NCBI RefSeq assembly: GCF_038396675.1
Contig: NC_088924.1
Coordinates: 21,865,001 to 21,929,000, forward strand
Reading direction: 5' to 3'
From: Hydra vulgaris
Taxonomy: Eukaryota > Cnidaria > Hydrozoa > Anthoathecata > Hydridae
DNA length: 64,000 bases
Below the pieces are notes generated by a model. The model was not told the origin of the DNA. It made no database searches and was given only the letters and a program-made list of their open reading frames with translations. Below are positions 40,911 through 51,498 of this stretch, piece after piece. Both the position numbers and the translations under genes were made by a program. The first letter of the stretch is position 1; the number at the start of each line of letters is the position of its first letter.

Positions 40911-43900
40911 ATGAGCTCGTTTACTTTTAAAAACAGTGAATTAGAAAAAAAAAAGAGAAATTTCGAGTTGTCTGAACTGCCTCTAAACTTCTCTGATTTA
41001 ATTGGTGAAGGTAGTTCAGCTAAAGTGTACAAGTCAGTTGTACAGAAGAAAATTGCAGCAGTTAAAGTTTTTAAAATCCAATTTTCAAAGAAACGTGTTT
41101 GGACGGTTTCTGATCAATTAAGACAACTCCAGCATAAAAATATCGTTCAATTCTATGGGTTTAGTTTACGCCCTACAGCTCTTTGTTTTGAGATTTGCTG
41201 TGTTCAACTTGACGATGTGATTGTACATTCCTTAAAAGATTTATTAAATATTCTAAATGACAATAATTATTTCAAATTAAGTGAAAGGGTTGACTATATA
41301 ACTCAAGCATGCAAAGGAATAGATTATCTCCACCAAAAAAATATCATTCATCGGGATATCAAACCAAATAACATGCTAGTGAGTGGCACTTTAGAAAATC
41401 TCATAGTAAAAATTTCAGACTTTGGAGATATGACAACAATAAAAAATACAACAACAAGTAACATAACAACTGCAAATGGATCAAAATTAGAGGGTTTAAC
41501 AATAAGCTATGTAGCCCCAGAAATTGCTAAAAAAAATACGAGTTTTCTTTCTGTATGGACAGATATTTATGCTATTGCTGTTTCAAGCTTTGAAATTTTA
41601 TCTAACCTTAGCTCACCTTGGGAAAATATACTGCCATTCTCGATGCAATTAAAAACAATGAAAGACCAGATGTCAGCATATTAAGAAATCTCTATCCTGA
41701 AAATGAGAAGGAGATTTCTAAACTTATTCACCTAATAACATTAGGTTGGAAAACATTACCAGAAGAGAGATTACCACTGGCAGATGTAAAAAAAGTTTTT
41801 TTAAATTACCAAGTATTTGTTTACTTTCATTTTCAAAAAAATATTTATTTTGATTTTATAGTTTCTCAGAGAATTGACTTTAGTAAGTAGTAAAAGATTG
41901 GATGTAGAAAATGGAAATGTAAGTCACACTTTTTAACATTTTCTAGTATTTTACGACTCATCCTTAGGCTTAACAAAATGATAGTATACAAATCTCTCCT
42001 TAGAATGAACCAGAAGTCATTATTGAAAATGTTCCTGACTCGGTAAGTGGTAGCAACTTTTAGCATACAACTTATAACTTTATCTCCTACTTCTTACAGC
42101 ATATTATGTTTTGGAGCTAATAATCAATACATTTAATAGCTAATACTTTACAGTTTCATTTTTCAGCATGAAGACTCTTGTTTATCGAGAGAACCACATG
42201 TCACAACAATAACTGTTGAAAAAAAATCAGTATGTAACTCCATTTCCTATTATTATTCCTTATATTGTTTTTTACACATAAGATATTTTAATATTAAAAT
42301 TTTTAAAAATATTTTAATACATTACCATAAAAAAAAGATTTTTTACAATTACCATTTTAGCGGCGTCTTCCTCCAACTGAAATAGCAAAAAATTATATAT
42401 CAATGATGACAGATCCTGATTTTATATACAAGAAATTTATTAACAAAACAAAAGGTCAGGAGATAACTTTAAGTTTGGAAAGGTAATATAAAAAGTATTT
42501 ACAAATATTGTAAACATAACTTTTTGGTTTACGTAGGATATGGAGTTTTTGCATGTAAAAACATTCAAAAAGGAGAATTTATAGTTCAGTACAGGGGGGA
42601 TTTATGCCTAAAGTGCGAAATGATAGAAAAAGAAAAAGTATACGAACAAACTAATGCTGGGAGTTATGTATATGACTTTATGCACAATAACATTGAATAC
42701 AGGTAATAAACTTATCTTGTTTATTTCTATTTTGATATTAAAGGCATTATATTAAATCTTTTTAAATTTTAGTATTGATGCCACTTCTCATGAGGAATAC
42801 TTGGCTCGGTATGTCAATGACTCTAAATACTTTCCGAATGCAGTAATGAAAAAAGTTTTAACTGAAGATCGAAATCCACATTTGTGTTTATTTGCATTAA
42901 AAGAAATCAAACCTAATGAAGAAATTGTATACTTTTATGGTGTTGATGGTTTAACATGGCATGCAGCGGTAAGGTTTTTCAATTTGGCGATTGTAACGTA
43001 TAATAAAACCTATTTTTTAGTTTCGGTATTACTCATAAAAGAAAAGAAAATTTGTATAACAAGAAAAAAAAATTTTTAAATAGCAAAATTTTGTAACATT
43101 TGAAAACTCTAGAGATAGATTAAAATATTATATAAATATTGAATAAATATAAAGTATTTGAAACAGTTTTAAAGTTTTGTTTATATACTTTAAGGAGTTA
43201 GAAAGGAAACAAGAGCAAATTAAGGAGTCAAAGGTAAATGATATTTTTCTAATTATTTGAGAATCTGTCTGTTAGTGAGATCAATACCATATAAACGTTT
43301 ACTAAATATCAGCTACTAAAAAGTAACTGTATATGCACTAAGTAAAATTTGACTTAGTCGAGTATTATATATTATAGTATTATATAAATATTTTTTATAT
43401 TGTAGAGTAATAAATCAAAAAAAAAACAAAGCTGAAATAAAACTGGCACAGAAACAGTCGCAAACAAATCAAGAGTTAGAATTTAAACTTAGAAAAAATG
43501 TTGCAGAAAATCCTCTATTTTTAATTAGTGATAAAAATCAAGTATCTTTTTTTATTACTACTTCTAAAACTTTAGTGCATTTTCAAATTAAATGGAAAAC
43601 ACAAATACTATACACAACAAGAAAATGAAACAAAAAATAATCAGTAATCAACTTTATGTAAATGCAAAACAATATCCTTTCTGTTTTTTAGAATTTCTCA
43701 GACTCAGTGAAGAAAGACGCTTCTAATGATGTTAAAAATGAAGTGAGTTAGTTCTTTAGTAAAAACAAAAAAGTAATTAAAGTATCAACTCTTGCATTGA
43801 GCATCTAACACTATTTCAACTTAAGAATCCCCTTATATTGATAGAAACTTTAGAATAATATTTCATTTTTTTTATAATTCAGCTTGTAATATTCTGAGTA

Positions 43901-46900
43901 TGCTTACAGATGAATTTGTATGAATGATGAAACTTTTAATTTTGACTTTGTATTTGGTTCTTTTTAATGAAAGTTTAAGCCTAACTTTGACTTCAAGTAT
44001 TTAGTAGTTTTGTTGTTTTTTTTATAATAAAATGATGATTAATTGATAGATTACAAAAGCTATCACTTCTACTTGGATAAACAAGTCAAATGTAAGAAAA
44101 AATGTCTTTATTGTTTTCATTTTTTATATTGTTATCATATTAGTTTAAAAAGATGAAACACTGAGACACTAGGGTTGTATAAAATGCTAAATTATTATAA
44201 CTTATTCATTCTAATATTTATAGAACCATTGTGTACCAGTAAAGAATGATTATGTCAACCAAAATACAGAGAGTGTGAGTATTTTAAATACAAAATAGTC
44301 TTGTTTTACACAAGATATTTTTGTATTTAAAAATTGGATCTATAAAACAAATTAAACTCTGAATAGATTAAAATTTTTAAAGACCACATTAATGACAATT
44401 CAAATAACAGAAAAATAAATGTGCTGAAGTTTTTTTGAGTTAATTAACAACTAAAAAAAAAAAGTTAATTATACTAAAAATATAATTGTCATTTTTAAGA
44501 TAACTTAATTCAAAAATATTGCACTCTAAGATTTATGTTGATATTGCACTCTAAAATTTATGTTGATGATTTAGAATGAAGCTAATTCATCAGAAAAAAT
44601 TTCATCAAACAAGATAGCTGTTGAAGGTAAGTACTAGCACATATGAAAAAGATGAACGAACAGACTTTAAAAATAAAACATTTGAATTATTTTTTTTAAA
44701 ATTTTTTAAAATTTAGAGTTGGAAGTAATTGACTTAAGTGCTTGCAGCACATTACAAAACTCACATTTAGTAGAGGTTAAATTAATTTTTACCTTTTTTA
44801 AGCAATATAAATAAAGTCAGGGAAATTCAATCGATACTAAAATATTTTTGTAGGCATTATTTTCTAATAACTTAACACTGCTTTATCTTAATATTAATAA
44901 TACAGAAAAGAAAAAAATATAATTTTTAAGAATATTTAATTGGAAAAACCCTGCTTTCTATCTAAATAGTATAAAAAAAATTTTTTATCATTAATAAAAT
45001 ATCCTTTTGATTCAGATTGGAGCTAATTCTTCAGAAAAAGATGAATTCTTATTGGACAAGTTTATTGGTAGAGGTAAGCTTGTTCATATAAGCTCTAAAA
45101 CTTATAGATATGTCGCAGAAAAAATTTTTGTAAAAAGATTAAACAAACAAGGTTTTTAAAATTTAGACTTAGAAGAAATTGATTTTAGTGTTCAAACCAT
45201 ATTACAAGACTCACATTTAGAAGAGGTTGAGATGATCTTTTTCCTAGTTTATAGGTTTTATTACTTACATTATTACATTTCTAGGTAATAGTTTAAATAT
45301 TAAAATTTTTTCCTTACTTTACAAAAAAAAAAAAAAAAAAAAAAAAAAGTTCATATTATCAAACAAAATGTTTCAGAGTCGTTTTTATTAATAAAGAACA
45401 ATAGTGCTAAGTAATAATTGACAGCAAATTAGCCCTAGTTAATTCTTAGTACAACTACCAAGAAAACCTTTTTGGAGCTATGAATATATACAAATGGTTG
45501 AGTAACTATGCAAAATTTCTTAAACAAAATGTTTACATTTTGTTTAAGAAAGATATTTGATTTTTAAGATTTTGATAAAAAACTTCTTCAATTCACTTGT
45601 TTCAAAAAATATATATTTTCTTTAGCCACAAACGAGATTTGTAAACATATTTCAAAATGAATTGAAGAATCCAAATTTAAATTATGAAATCAAAAAAAAA
45701 GGTGTGGTGCAATGGAGGGTTAAATCTTTAAAAGTTGTAACTATATAACAATGAATTTTAAATTTCAGACAAATTTTGAATAGTTGCTCTTCCCTTTGTA
45801 TATTCATACCTCCAAAGGGTTTTCTTGGAAAAAAGCTATAAACATTAAACTTGATTTTTACAGTCCACATTAATGAAAATTCAAATACCAAAAAAAAAAA
45901 ATGTGCTGAAGTTTTTTTGAGATATTTAACAATTAAAAAAAAAAAAAAAAAATTTATGTTTAATAAAAAAAAAAATGTCATTCTTAGGTTAATTTAATTA
46001 AAAAAAATTGCAATATATATTATTTTTTTTTCAATAAAAAAATTCCTGTTGATGATTTAGAATGAAGTTAATTCATCAGAAAAATTCTCATCAGACAAGA
46101 TAATTGTTGAAGGTAAGTACTAGCACATATGAAAAAGATATATGAACGGACTTTAAAAATAAAACATTTGAATCTTTTTTTTGTAAAATTTTTTAAATTT
46201 AGACTTAGAAGAAATTGACTTGAGTGCTTGTAGCACATTACAAAACTCACATTTAGTAGAGGTTAAATTAATTTTTACCCTTTTTAAGTAATAAAATAAA
46301 TTCAAGGAAGTTCAATCAATACTGAAATATTTTTTTACAGGCATTACTTTGACATTTTATTTAAAACCAAATAAGAACATTTAATAAAAAAGAACATTAA
46401 AAATTACAGAAAATTATTTGAGACTATTTTAATTTATTTCTATCAAATTTTGTAGAAAAAAATACGCAGAAAACAACCTACCAGAGTTTGCCCATTTTGT
46501 GGTGAGCTACATACAAAATTGAATCGCCACATCTTAAAGAAGCATATAGATGAAAAGACATTAGAAAAAATCAACACAAAAAATAAAACAGAAAAAAAAA
46601 AGAATATTTCAACAACTTAGAAAAAATGGCATTTTGCAATATAATAGAAAACAATTATCTGAAAAAAATCCAACTTACCTAAGAGAGAGATACTCTCAAT
46701 TAGAAAATGATCCAGTAATGTGCACTGGATGTTTTGGGTTTTATGCTAGATCATTTTTTAGAAGACATGAGATGAAATGCACAAAAGATTCTTGTGCTTC
46801 AGCTTTGTGTATACCATTAAACACCATGGATTCTGCATCACTAGAAAGTTATAGTGATGATTTTAAATCTTTTATCATTGGCAAATTAAGAGATGATGAT

Positions 46901-48613
46901 ATTGGACTACTCATAAAAAGCGATCCAACAATTTTAATGATTGGTTCTCGTCTCTATGATAAAATAAAAAGAAAAAAAGATAAAAGAACAGAAGTAAGAA
47001 GGTCAGTTAGGGCTGATATGAGGAGATTGGGTCACCTCTACAAACATTTTAAATCATTAGATATTCAATCAGTATTTAACAATTCAACTGATATGTTTCT
47101 CCGTAAGAACTTTACCAATCTAACAAAAGCAATTAGTCTTTATACATCATTTGAAAACAATGAACAAAAAAAATCTGGACTAAAACAAGCTTTGTGTTAT
47201 CTTATTTTAAATGCAGCGGAAAAGCTAGTAGGAAACTTATTAGCTAATGATGATGATAGTGTTGCAGAAGATATTTCAAATTTTATTAAACTATATAATC
47301 TGGAAAAAGAAAATGTCTTTGGTGATGCCAGTTATAATCTTAATAATAGAAGAAATAAAAAACTTAAAAAACCAGCAAACTTACCAGTTGAAAGTGACAT
47401 TATTCTTCTAAGAAATTTTACTATAGAAACAATAGATAAACTAGTTAACGACAAGTTCATGATGTGGGATCTACATTCATTTGTTTTGTTAAGGAACTGT
47501 ACTTGTACAAGGTTAACTTTATTTAATGCCAGGAGAGGTGGTGAGCCAGCAAGGTTGCTTTTGACTGATTGGAAGGAAGCAGATGAAGGGGCATGGGTTG
47601 ATCAACAAAGAATTAAATCTTTTTGTGATGATTTTGAAGATAATCAGATGAAAATAACCTATCAGACTGGAAAAGGGAATAATCATCTTGTTCCAATTCT
47701 TTTTCCAGTTGATACAATAGCAGCAATGAAAATTTTGTCTGACATTAAAATTCGTAATGATGTTGGAATTAAAAACAATAATCCTTATGTGTTTGCAAGT
47801 GGAAAAAGTTCTGATAGCCATTGCTCTGGTTGGCATGCACTTACAAGCATATGTGAAAAATTACCTTTAATAAATAAAACTAGGTTAAATGCCACTACCA
47901 ACAGACATAGGCTGAGTACTCTTATTGCTTCACAATCAATGATAGAGAGTGAACGCAACCTTTTTTATGAGCACATGGGGCACAGTGAAGCAATTAATAG
48001 AAATATTTACCAAGCTCCGCCTGCCATCATGCAGCTCATCAAAACAGGAAAGCGATTGCAAACCATTGATGAAGGTAAAAATTAATCTAAGTTTTAACAA
48101 ATTTAAAATGTTTCTTCTTTTTAAAAATTTAAAAAAATACCTACAGTTTAAACAATATGACATTAGGTGAACAAAGCACAAGTAATGAACCACAGAAAAA
48201 AATACAAAAGACAAGTTTGATCAATCATCCTCCAGAAAATAATGGTAAATATGCAATTCTTATCAAACCAATAATTTTCTTAAAATTACACCCAGGAGTT
48301 TAACTTAAAACAAAACAAATATCTATACATAAACAAATTAACTATTTTAGTACTTTTTATCATATATGTAACGAAAGTCGTAACAAAGTCTCAGAGCTTC
48401 TACTTTGTTACGACTCAGACAACTTTGTTTAGTCTCAGACAAAAGAAATAAATAAACAGGAAATAACAAATATTTTATCACAGCATTTGTATTTAGAAAT
48501 TTGCCAATAATTGTTTGAATTATATTATATAAACTTTTTAATAGGTATTACCAGTTCCTGTAAAGAATTCCAATCTTGTTTAAGAAACATGACATTAAGT
48601 ATGATTTTTTATG

Positions 48614-48698
<85 letters not shown>

Positions 48699-50820
48699 TA
48701 TAGCATTGCTGTTTTAAAACATATTTCATAGTATTATGCATAGGAGTATGTATAATTCATGAATGAATGCATACACCATTCTTCAAAAGAGATTATAACA
48801 TAAAGTGGCATTAATGAGAAAAGCACAAGCATTTGCAGAATCTTATATATATATTTAAAAAAAGTATGTACCTTAAAAAATATCAGAAGCATCACAAAAA
48901 CACATCATTTATGAATATTCAAATAATTTGACAATAAACATTAAGAATTTGAATATGCACAAACAAGAAGACATTTATAAAATTAAAAGGTATACAACAC
49001 TAGTGACATATTTTCAAGTCAGCATATTATAATTCTCTCTAATATTTCCTTGCCTGTATTATTCACTATATAAAAAGCCTAAAGCTATTATTTACAATAA
49101 TTAATTAAATGTTTAATAATTAAGCAACTGCAATTTTCAGCATCACAAGTTGTTTTATTCGAAAAATTAGAAAATGTTACTTTCTTTTAAAACTTGATTT
49201 TTCAAAGAAACTCTAAGGTAAGTATGGGTATTAAGGCCCACCTAAAAAAATGAAAATGTAAAGAAATGCTGATTTTTTTTTGCTGCCAGTGATAAAACCA
49301 GATAACTCTAATATTTTAATGTCGAAAAAAAGTTTCACAATTTATTTTTTCCCTAAGTTTGGATTAGTGGGCCTTATTACCGCCGGGCCTTAATACCCAC
49401 ACTTACCTTATACTAGAACTTCATTGATATTCATAGTAAACAAAAACTTAAACACCACACTCATATGCATGATTCCTTGTAGCTCATCAGAATGTAAAAA
49501 AAGCTTCAGAAATTTGCCATCTTACCAAAATCTTGTAAATAGAATTACACAAAGTTGCTTAAGCAAAAGTTTACTTGCTGTTTTAATTACTCTATTTAAT
49601 TATTTAGGTACAAAGATTTTATAAAGAGAGAATACTAAACTTTTATTATTACTAGATAATGGTATTTTATTTTGAGAATGTCATGATCAAAAGCACTCAG
49701 TTCCTTATGATTCTTTGCAGGCTTGTGTTAAATGACTATCCAGTAGCAAAATTTTTGTTAAACTGTGTATATATATGCAATAAACATTTCAACTAATTTG
49801 GACTTAAAATGATGAAATTTATTTTGTTAATTATTACAGAGGGTGATTTAAAAACGCCACTTTTTGAAACAGATCCGAGTGATTCAGATGATTCAAAAAA
49901 TAAAATTCACAGAGAGAATGGTAACTATGTTTTTTTTTCTAAAACAAAATAGAGTAAAAAAAAAAAAAAAAAAAAAAAACAATATAAATTTCAAACTTTT
50001 CGCATCAAATAATATAATAATTTCAATTGCTATGCATGCCATTTTCATTACTAATTAAATTACTGGAAATAAGTCTTTCTCAAAAAATTGATTTCTTATG
50101 ATTTTTCTAAATCATTTGTCAAAAGTCTTACTTTGCATTCAACAATACGTATAAGCGACTATTATAATAATATTAAAATATATTTAACTATATCAATTTA
50201 ACTTTGTAAAAAATTATGCAAAATTATTTTCCCCAGTAATGCTTTTAATTTTAGAGAATAAAGCAATAAACAGAAACTATTGTCGTTGGACAGTTGAGTA
50301 TGAAGACCTGTTTTTTAAATGGTTTCAAAAATACTTGGACAAAAAAGCTGGTTGGCCAGGTATTAGTTTTAAATAGAATATTGTTAGTATCTTAAAATCA
50401 ATGAATTAGAAGTTTTAGCAAATTCACCTAAAAAACAATTATACCAATTTGGTGTTTATGTTACCTAGCAACAACTAGTTATAATGAAATCCTTCAATTA
50501 GGAGTAGTACAAATCATATTTCTATATTAAGTTAACTTGACTTTTATTGAAAAATCAGTTTTTAAACTTTAACAAATTAAAAAATGTAAAGCTATATTTT
50601 TATAAAATTTCTAACTAATGTACTTCTAAGAGTAAGCTAAATTTTATCAATAAACAAGCAATAAAAATGATATTTTTATTTAGAGCGTGATTACATAAAA
50701 AAATTTCAAGAACTCGTACCATACTCATACAAAACAATAAGAACAAAAGTAAACAACGAAAGAAAGAAAAGATGCAACTCAGTAACGCTTCGCAAAAAAA
50801 GTATGAACATCAGCGTGTGA
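40902..50820 (+). CDS. kinase-SET-C2H2-tyrosine recombinase fusion gene
   Basis: About 23 coding exons, by my reading of GT/AG sites and phase: 40911-41812, 41862-41918, 42004-42042, 42167-42229, 42361-42454, 42537-42702, 42773-42968, 43195-43233, 43406-43541, 43692-43742, 44050-44091, 44224-44274, 44575-44626, 44717-44775, 45016-45073, 45167-45225, 46061-46112, 46203-46261, 46456-48074, 48167-48244, 48545-48598, 49840-49920, 50255-50359, 50684-50820 (24 with the last). Phases agree at every junction. With one base added in the A-run at 41623-41626 and one removed from each A10 run (43417-43426, 46592-46601), the total is a multiple of three, about 1,415 residues. Likely a nuclear protein. 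I do not know this exact domain order from any named gene. The three single-base breaks may be assembly errors or pseudogenisation. Confidence 0.8.
40911..41812 (+). other. protein kinase domain (TKL/RIPK-like), exon 1
   Basis: Glycine loop GEGSSAKVYKS at about residue 32, Lys in AAVKVF, catalytic loop IIHRDIKPNNML, DFG in ISDFGDM, YVAPEI, and an Asp-Ile-Tyr-Ala F-helix (WTDIYAIAVSSFEIL). All catalytic residues except a clear alpha-C Glu are visible (the helix reads TVSDQLRQLQHKNIVQFYG), so activity is plausible. QHKNIVQFYG resembles TKL kinases. The frame breaks at 41623-41626 within PWE; the next frame continues with AILDAIKNNERPDV and GWKTLPEERLPLADV, the normal kinase C-lobe end. Whole domain in one exon, unlike the finely split remainder. 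Confidence 0.88.
42361..42968 (+). other. SET domain, KMT5A-like (three exons)
   Basis: Exons 42361-42454, 42537-42702 and 42773-42968. The junction of the first two gives KTKGYGVFACKNI, the normal start of a SET domain (KGxGVFA). Then EFIVQYRGDL, SYVYDFMHN, SIDATSHEEYLARYVNDSK and LCLFALKEIKPNEEIVYFYG. The order matches KMT5A (SETD8), which monomethylates histone H4 Lys20. The usual NHS of the cofactor site reads NDS and the DYG motif reads FYG, so substrate and activity are uncertain. Confidence 0.85.
43195..44274 (+). other. linker exons, charged
   Basis: Five small exons encoding Lys/Glu/Asn-rich sequence (ELERKQEQIKESK, then SNKSK..., NFSDSVKKDASNDVKNE, ITKAITSTWINKSN, NHCVPVKNDYVNQNTES). 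Four have lengths divisible by three, and the A10 exon does too after removing one base; all sit in phase 0, so they could be skipped or shuffled without changing frame. No known domain. Confidence 0.6.
44385..46350. repeat. intron-exon duplication 44385-44870 / 45863-46350
   Basis: Units 1 and 3 share not only exons but flanking introns, including GTAAGTACTAGCACATATGA after the first exon and TGTGCTGAAGTTTTTTTGAG upstream. This is a recent duplication of roughly 490 bp. Unit 2 is more diverged and older. Confidence 0.8.
44575..46261 (+). repeat. two-exon unit present three times in tandem
   Basis: Units: 44575-44626 + 44717-44775; 45016-45073 + 45167-45225; 46061-46112 + 46203-46261. Each first exon encodes an (N/I)(E/G)xNSSEK segment and each second exon an EIDxS...LQxSHLxE segment (DLEEIDLSACSTLQNSHLVE in unit 3). 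Every unit is phase 0 to 0, adding 36-39 residues per copy. Confidence 0.85.
46456..48074 (+). other. C2H2 finger and tyrosine-recombinase-like domain (large exon)
   Basis: Starts with a C2H2 finger, RVCPFCGELHTKLNRHILKKH-like, then a Lys-rich stretch with the A10 frame break at 46592-46601. A second Cys/His cluster follows (CTGCFGFYARSFFRRHEMKC). The last 200 residues hold NARRGGEPARLL (catalytic Arg, about 47525-47557), TNRHRLSTLIAS (second Arg, about 47898-47933) and EHMGHSEAINRNIYQAP (His, and Tyr at 48008-48010). This R...R...H...Y arrangement and spacing is that of tyrosine recombinases. The His of the usual HxxR box is not evident. The same family, with finger and this end, is multicopy in fish and cnidarians as far as I recall. 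Confidence 0.82.
48620..48698. repeat. (TA)n microsatellite in an intron
   Basis: Pure TA run within the intron following exon 48545-48598. Confidence 0.97.
49214..49410. mobile_element. MITE in an intron with splice-donor-like ends
   Basis: 197 bp. Left end TAAGGTAAGTATGGGTATTA, and the right end is its inverse (TAATACCCACACTTACCTTA); similarity continues through AAGGCCC. Each end contains AAGGTAAGT, a consensus 5' splice site; the left copy is in sense orientation to the host gene. Confidence 0.85.
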
Positions 50821-51136
50821 AAATATCCTACTTCAGCATTTCTCTTTTTTTTCTTATGTTAAATATTTAACTAACAAACCCTTAACTTATATATATTAAT
50901 AGTATTCTTAAATATTTCGATTTTTAGCCTATTTTGTTTTATTCCTTAAAATTTTATCTTTAAGGAACTAAATAATGGAGCATATTGTCATTTCCGCATA
51001 TTAAAAGTTATGTACAAATGAAACTAAAAAGTTAATTTTATTTAAAAGTAACTCTCGTTGTAACATGTTATAATCACATCTTACAAATGTTTCTCAACTA
51101 ATTTTTTTTGTATTTTTATTCCCAAGATATGCATGT
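50821..51136. other. 3' flank of the fusion gene
   Basis: AT-rich. I see no clear AATAAA close to the stop. It ends at the piggyBac insertion. Confidence 0.4.
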
Positions 51137-51273
51137 TTAACCCTTTAGCGCCCACCAGGGCTTAAAATTTTCAAAAAATTCCAAAAACTTCAAAAAGCAA
51201 TTGTTTTTTGATCTAGATTATGAATTAAAAAATAAAATTTTAAAATTTCACTAGCAAACCCAATTATGTCATT

Positions 51274-51289
51274 GTAGCATATCTGCTAC
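51274..51289. repeat. piggyBac left subterminal palindrome
   Basis: GTAGCATATCTGCTAC, one central mismatch from a perfect palindrome; matches the right-end copy at 53848-53863. Probably a transposase-binding motif. Confidence 0.75.
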
Positions 51290-51498
51290 AATGGGAATAC
51301 GAGGAAAAAAATAACAAAAGTTTTCTTAAAAAAAAGATTTTGTATTTAAGTATATAAAGAAATAAAGAAATTTGAAAATTGAAACTTTGCTATTGATTTC
51401 ATTTTACAAATTCTGTTCTTATTAAATAAAACACAATATATCTTATAAGACAGTTAACAACCATTTATACTATAAATATAAACAAATTTTAAATGCCA

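Larger units (their letters stand above)
48167..50820 (+). other. C-terminal exons, SANT-like end
   Basis: Exons 48167-48244, 48545-48598, 49840-49920, 50255-50359 and 50684-50820, all joined in phase 1. The final two encode YCRWTVEYEDLFFKWFQKYL...GWPG and ERDYIKKFQELVPYSYKTIR...KVNNERKKR, a W-rich helix pattern like the short Myb/SANT-type tail seen in this recombinase family. Stop TGA at 50818-50820. Confidence 0.75.

Noticed and set aside
42455..42482. Use of the second GT (42483) as donor of the first SET exon
   Set aside because: It breaks the phase to the next exon. The GT at 42455 gives KTKGYGVFA, the normal SET start.
43406..43435. End of a shorter SET protein at the TGA after the A10 run
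   Set aside because: Removing one A opens the exon to a GT donor in phase 0 with the next exons. A truncated isoform is still possible.
47519..48214. Minus-strand frames under the recombinase exon
   Set aside because: Shadows of the plus-strand coding exon.
49483..49600. Possible extra exon with Cys residues after the MITE
   Set aside because: Joining it in phase 1 gives a stop soon after; skipping it lets 48598 join 49840 in phase.
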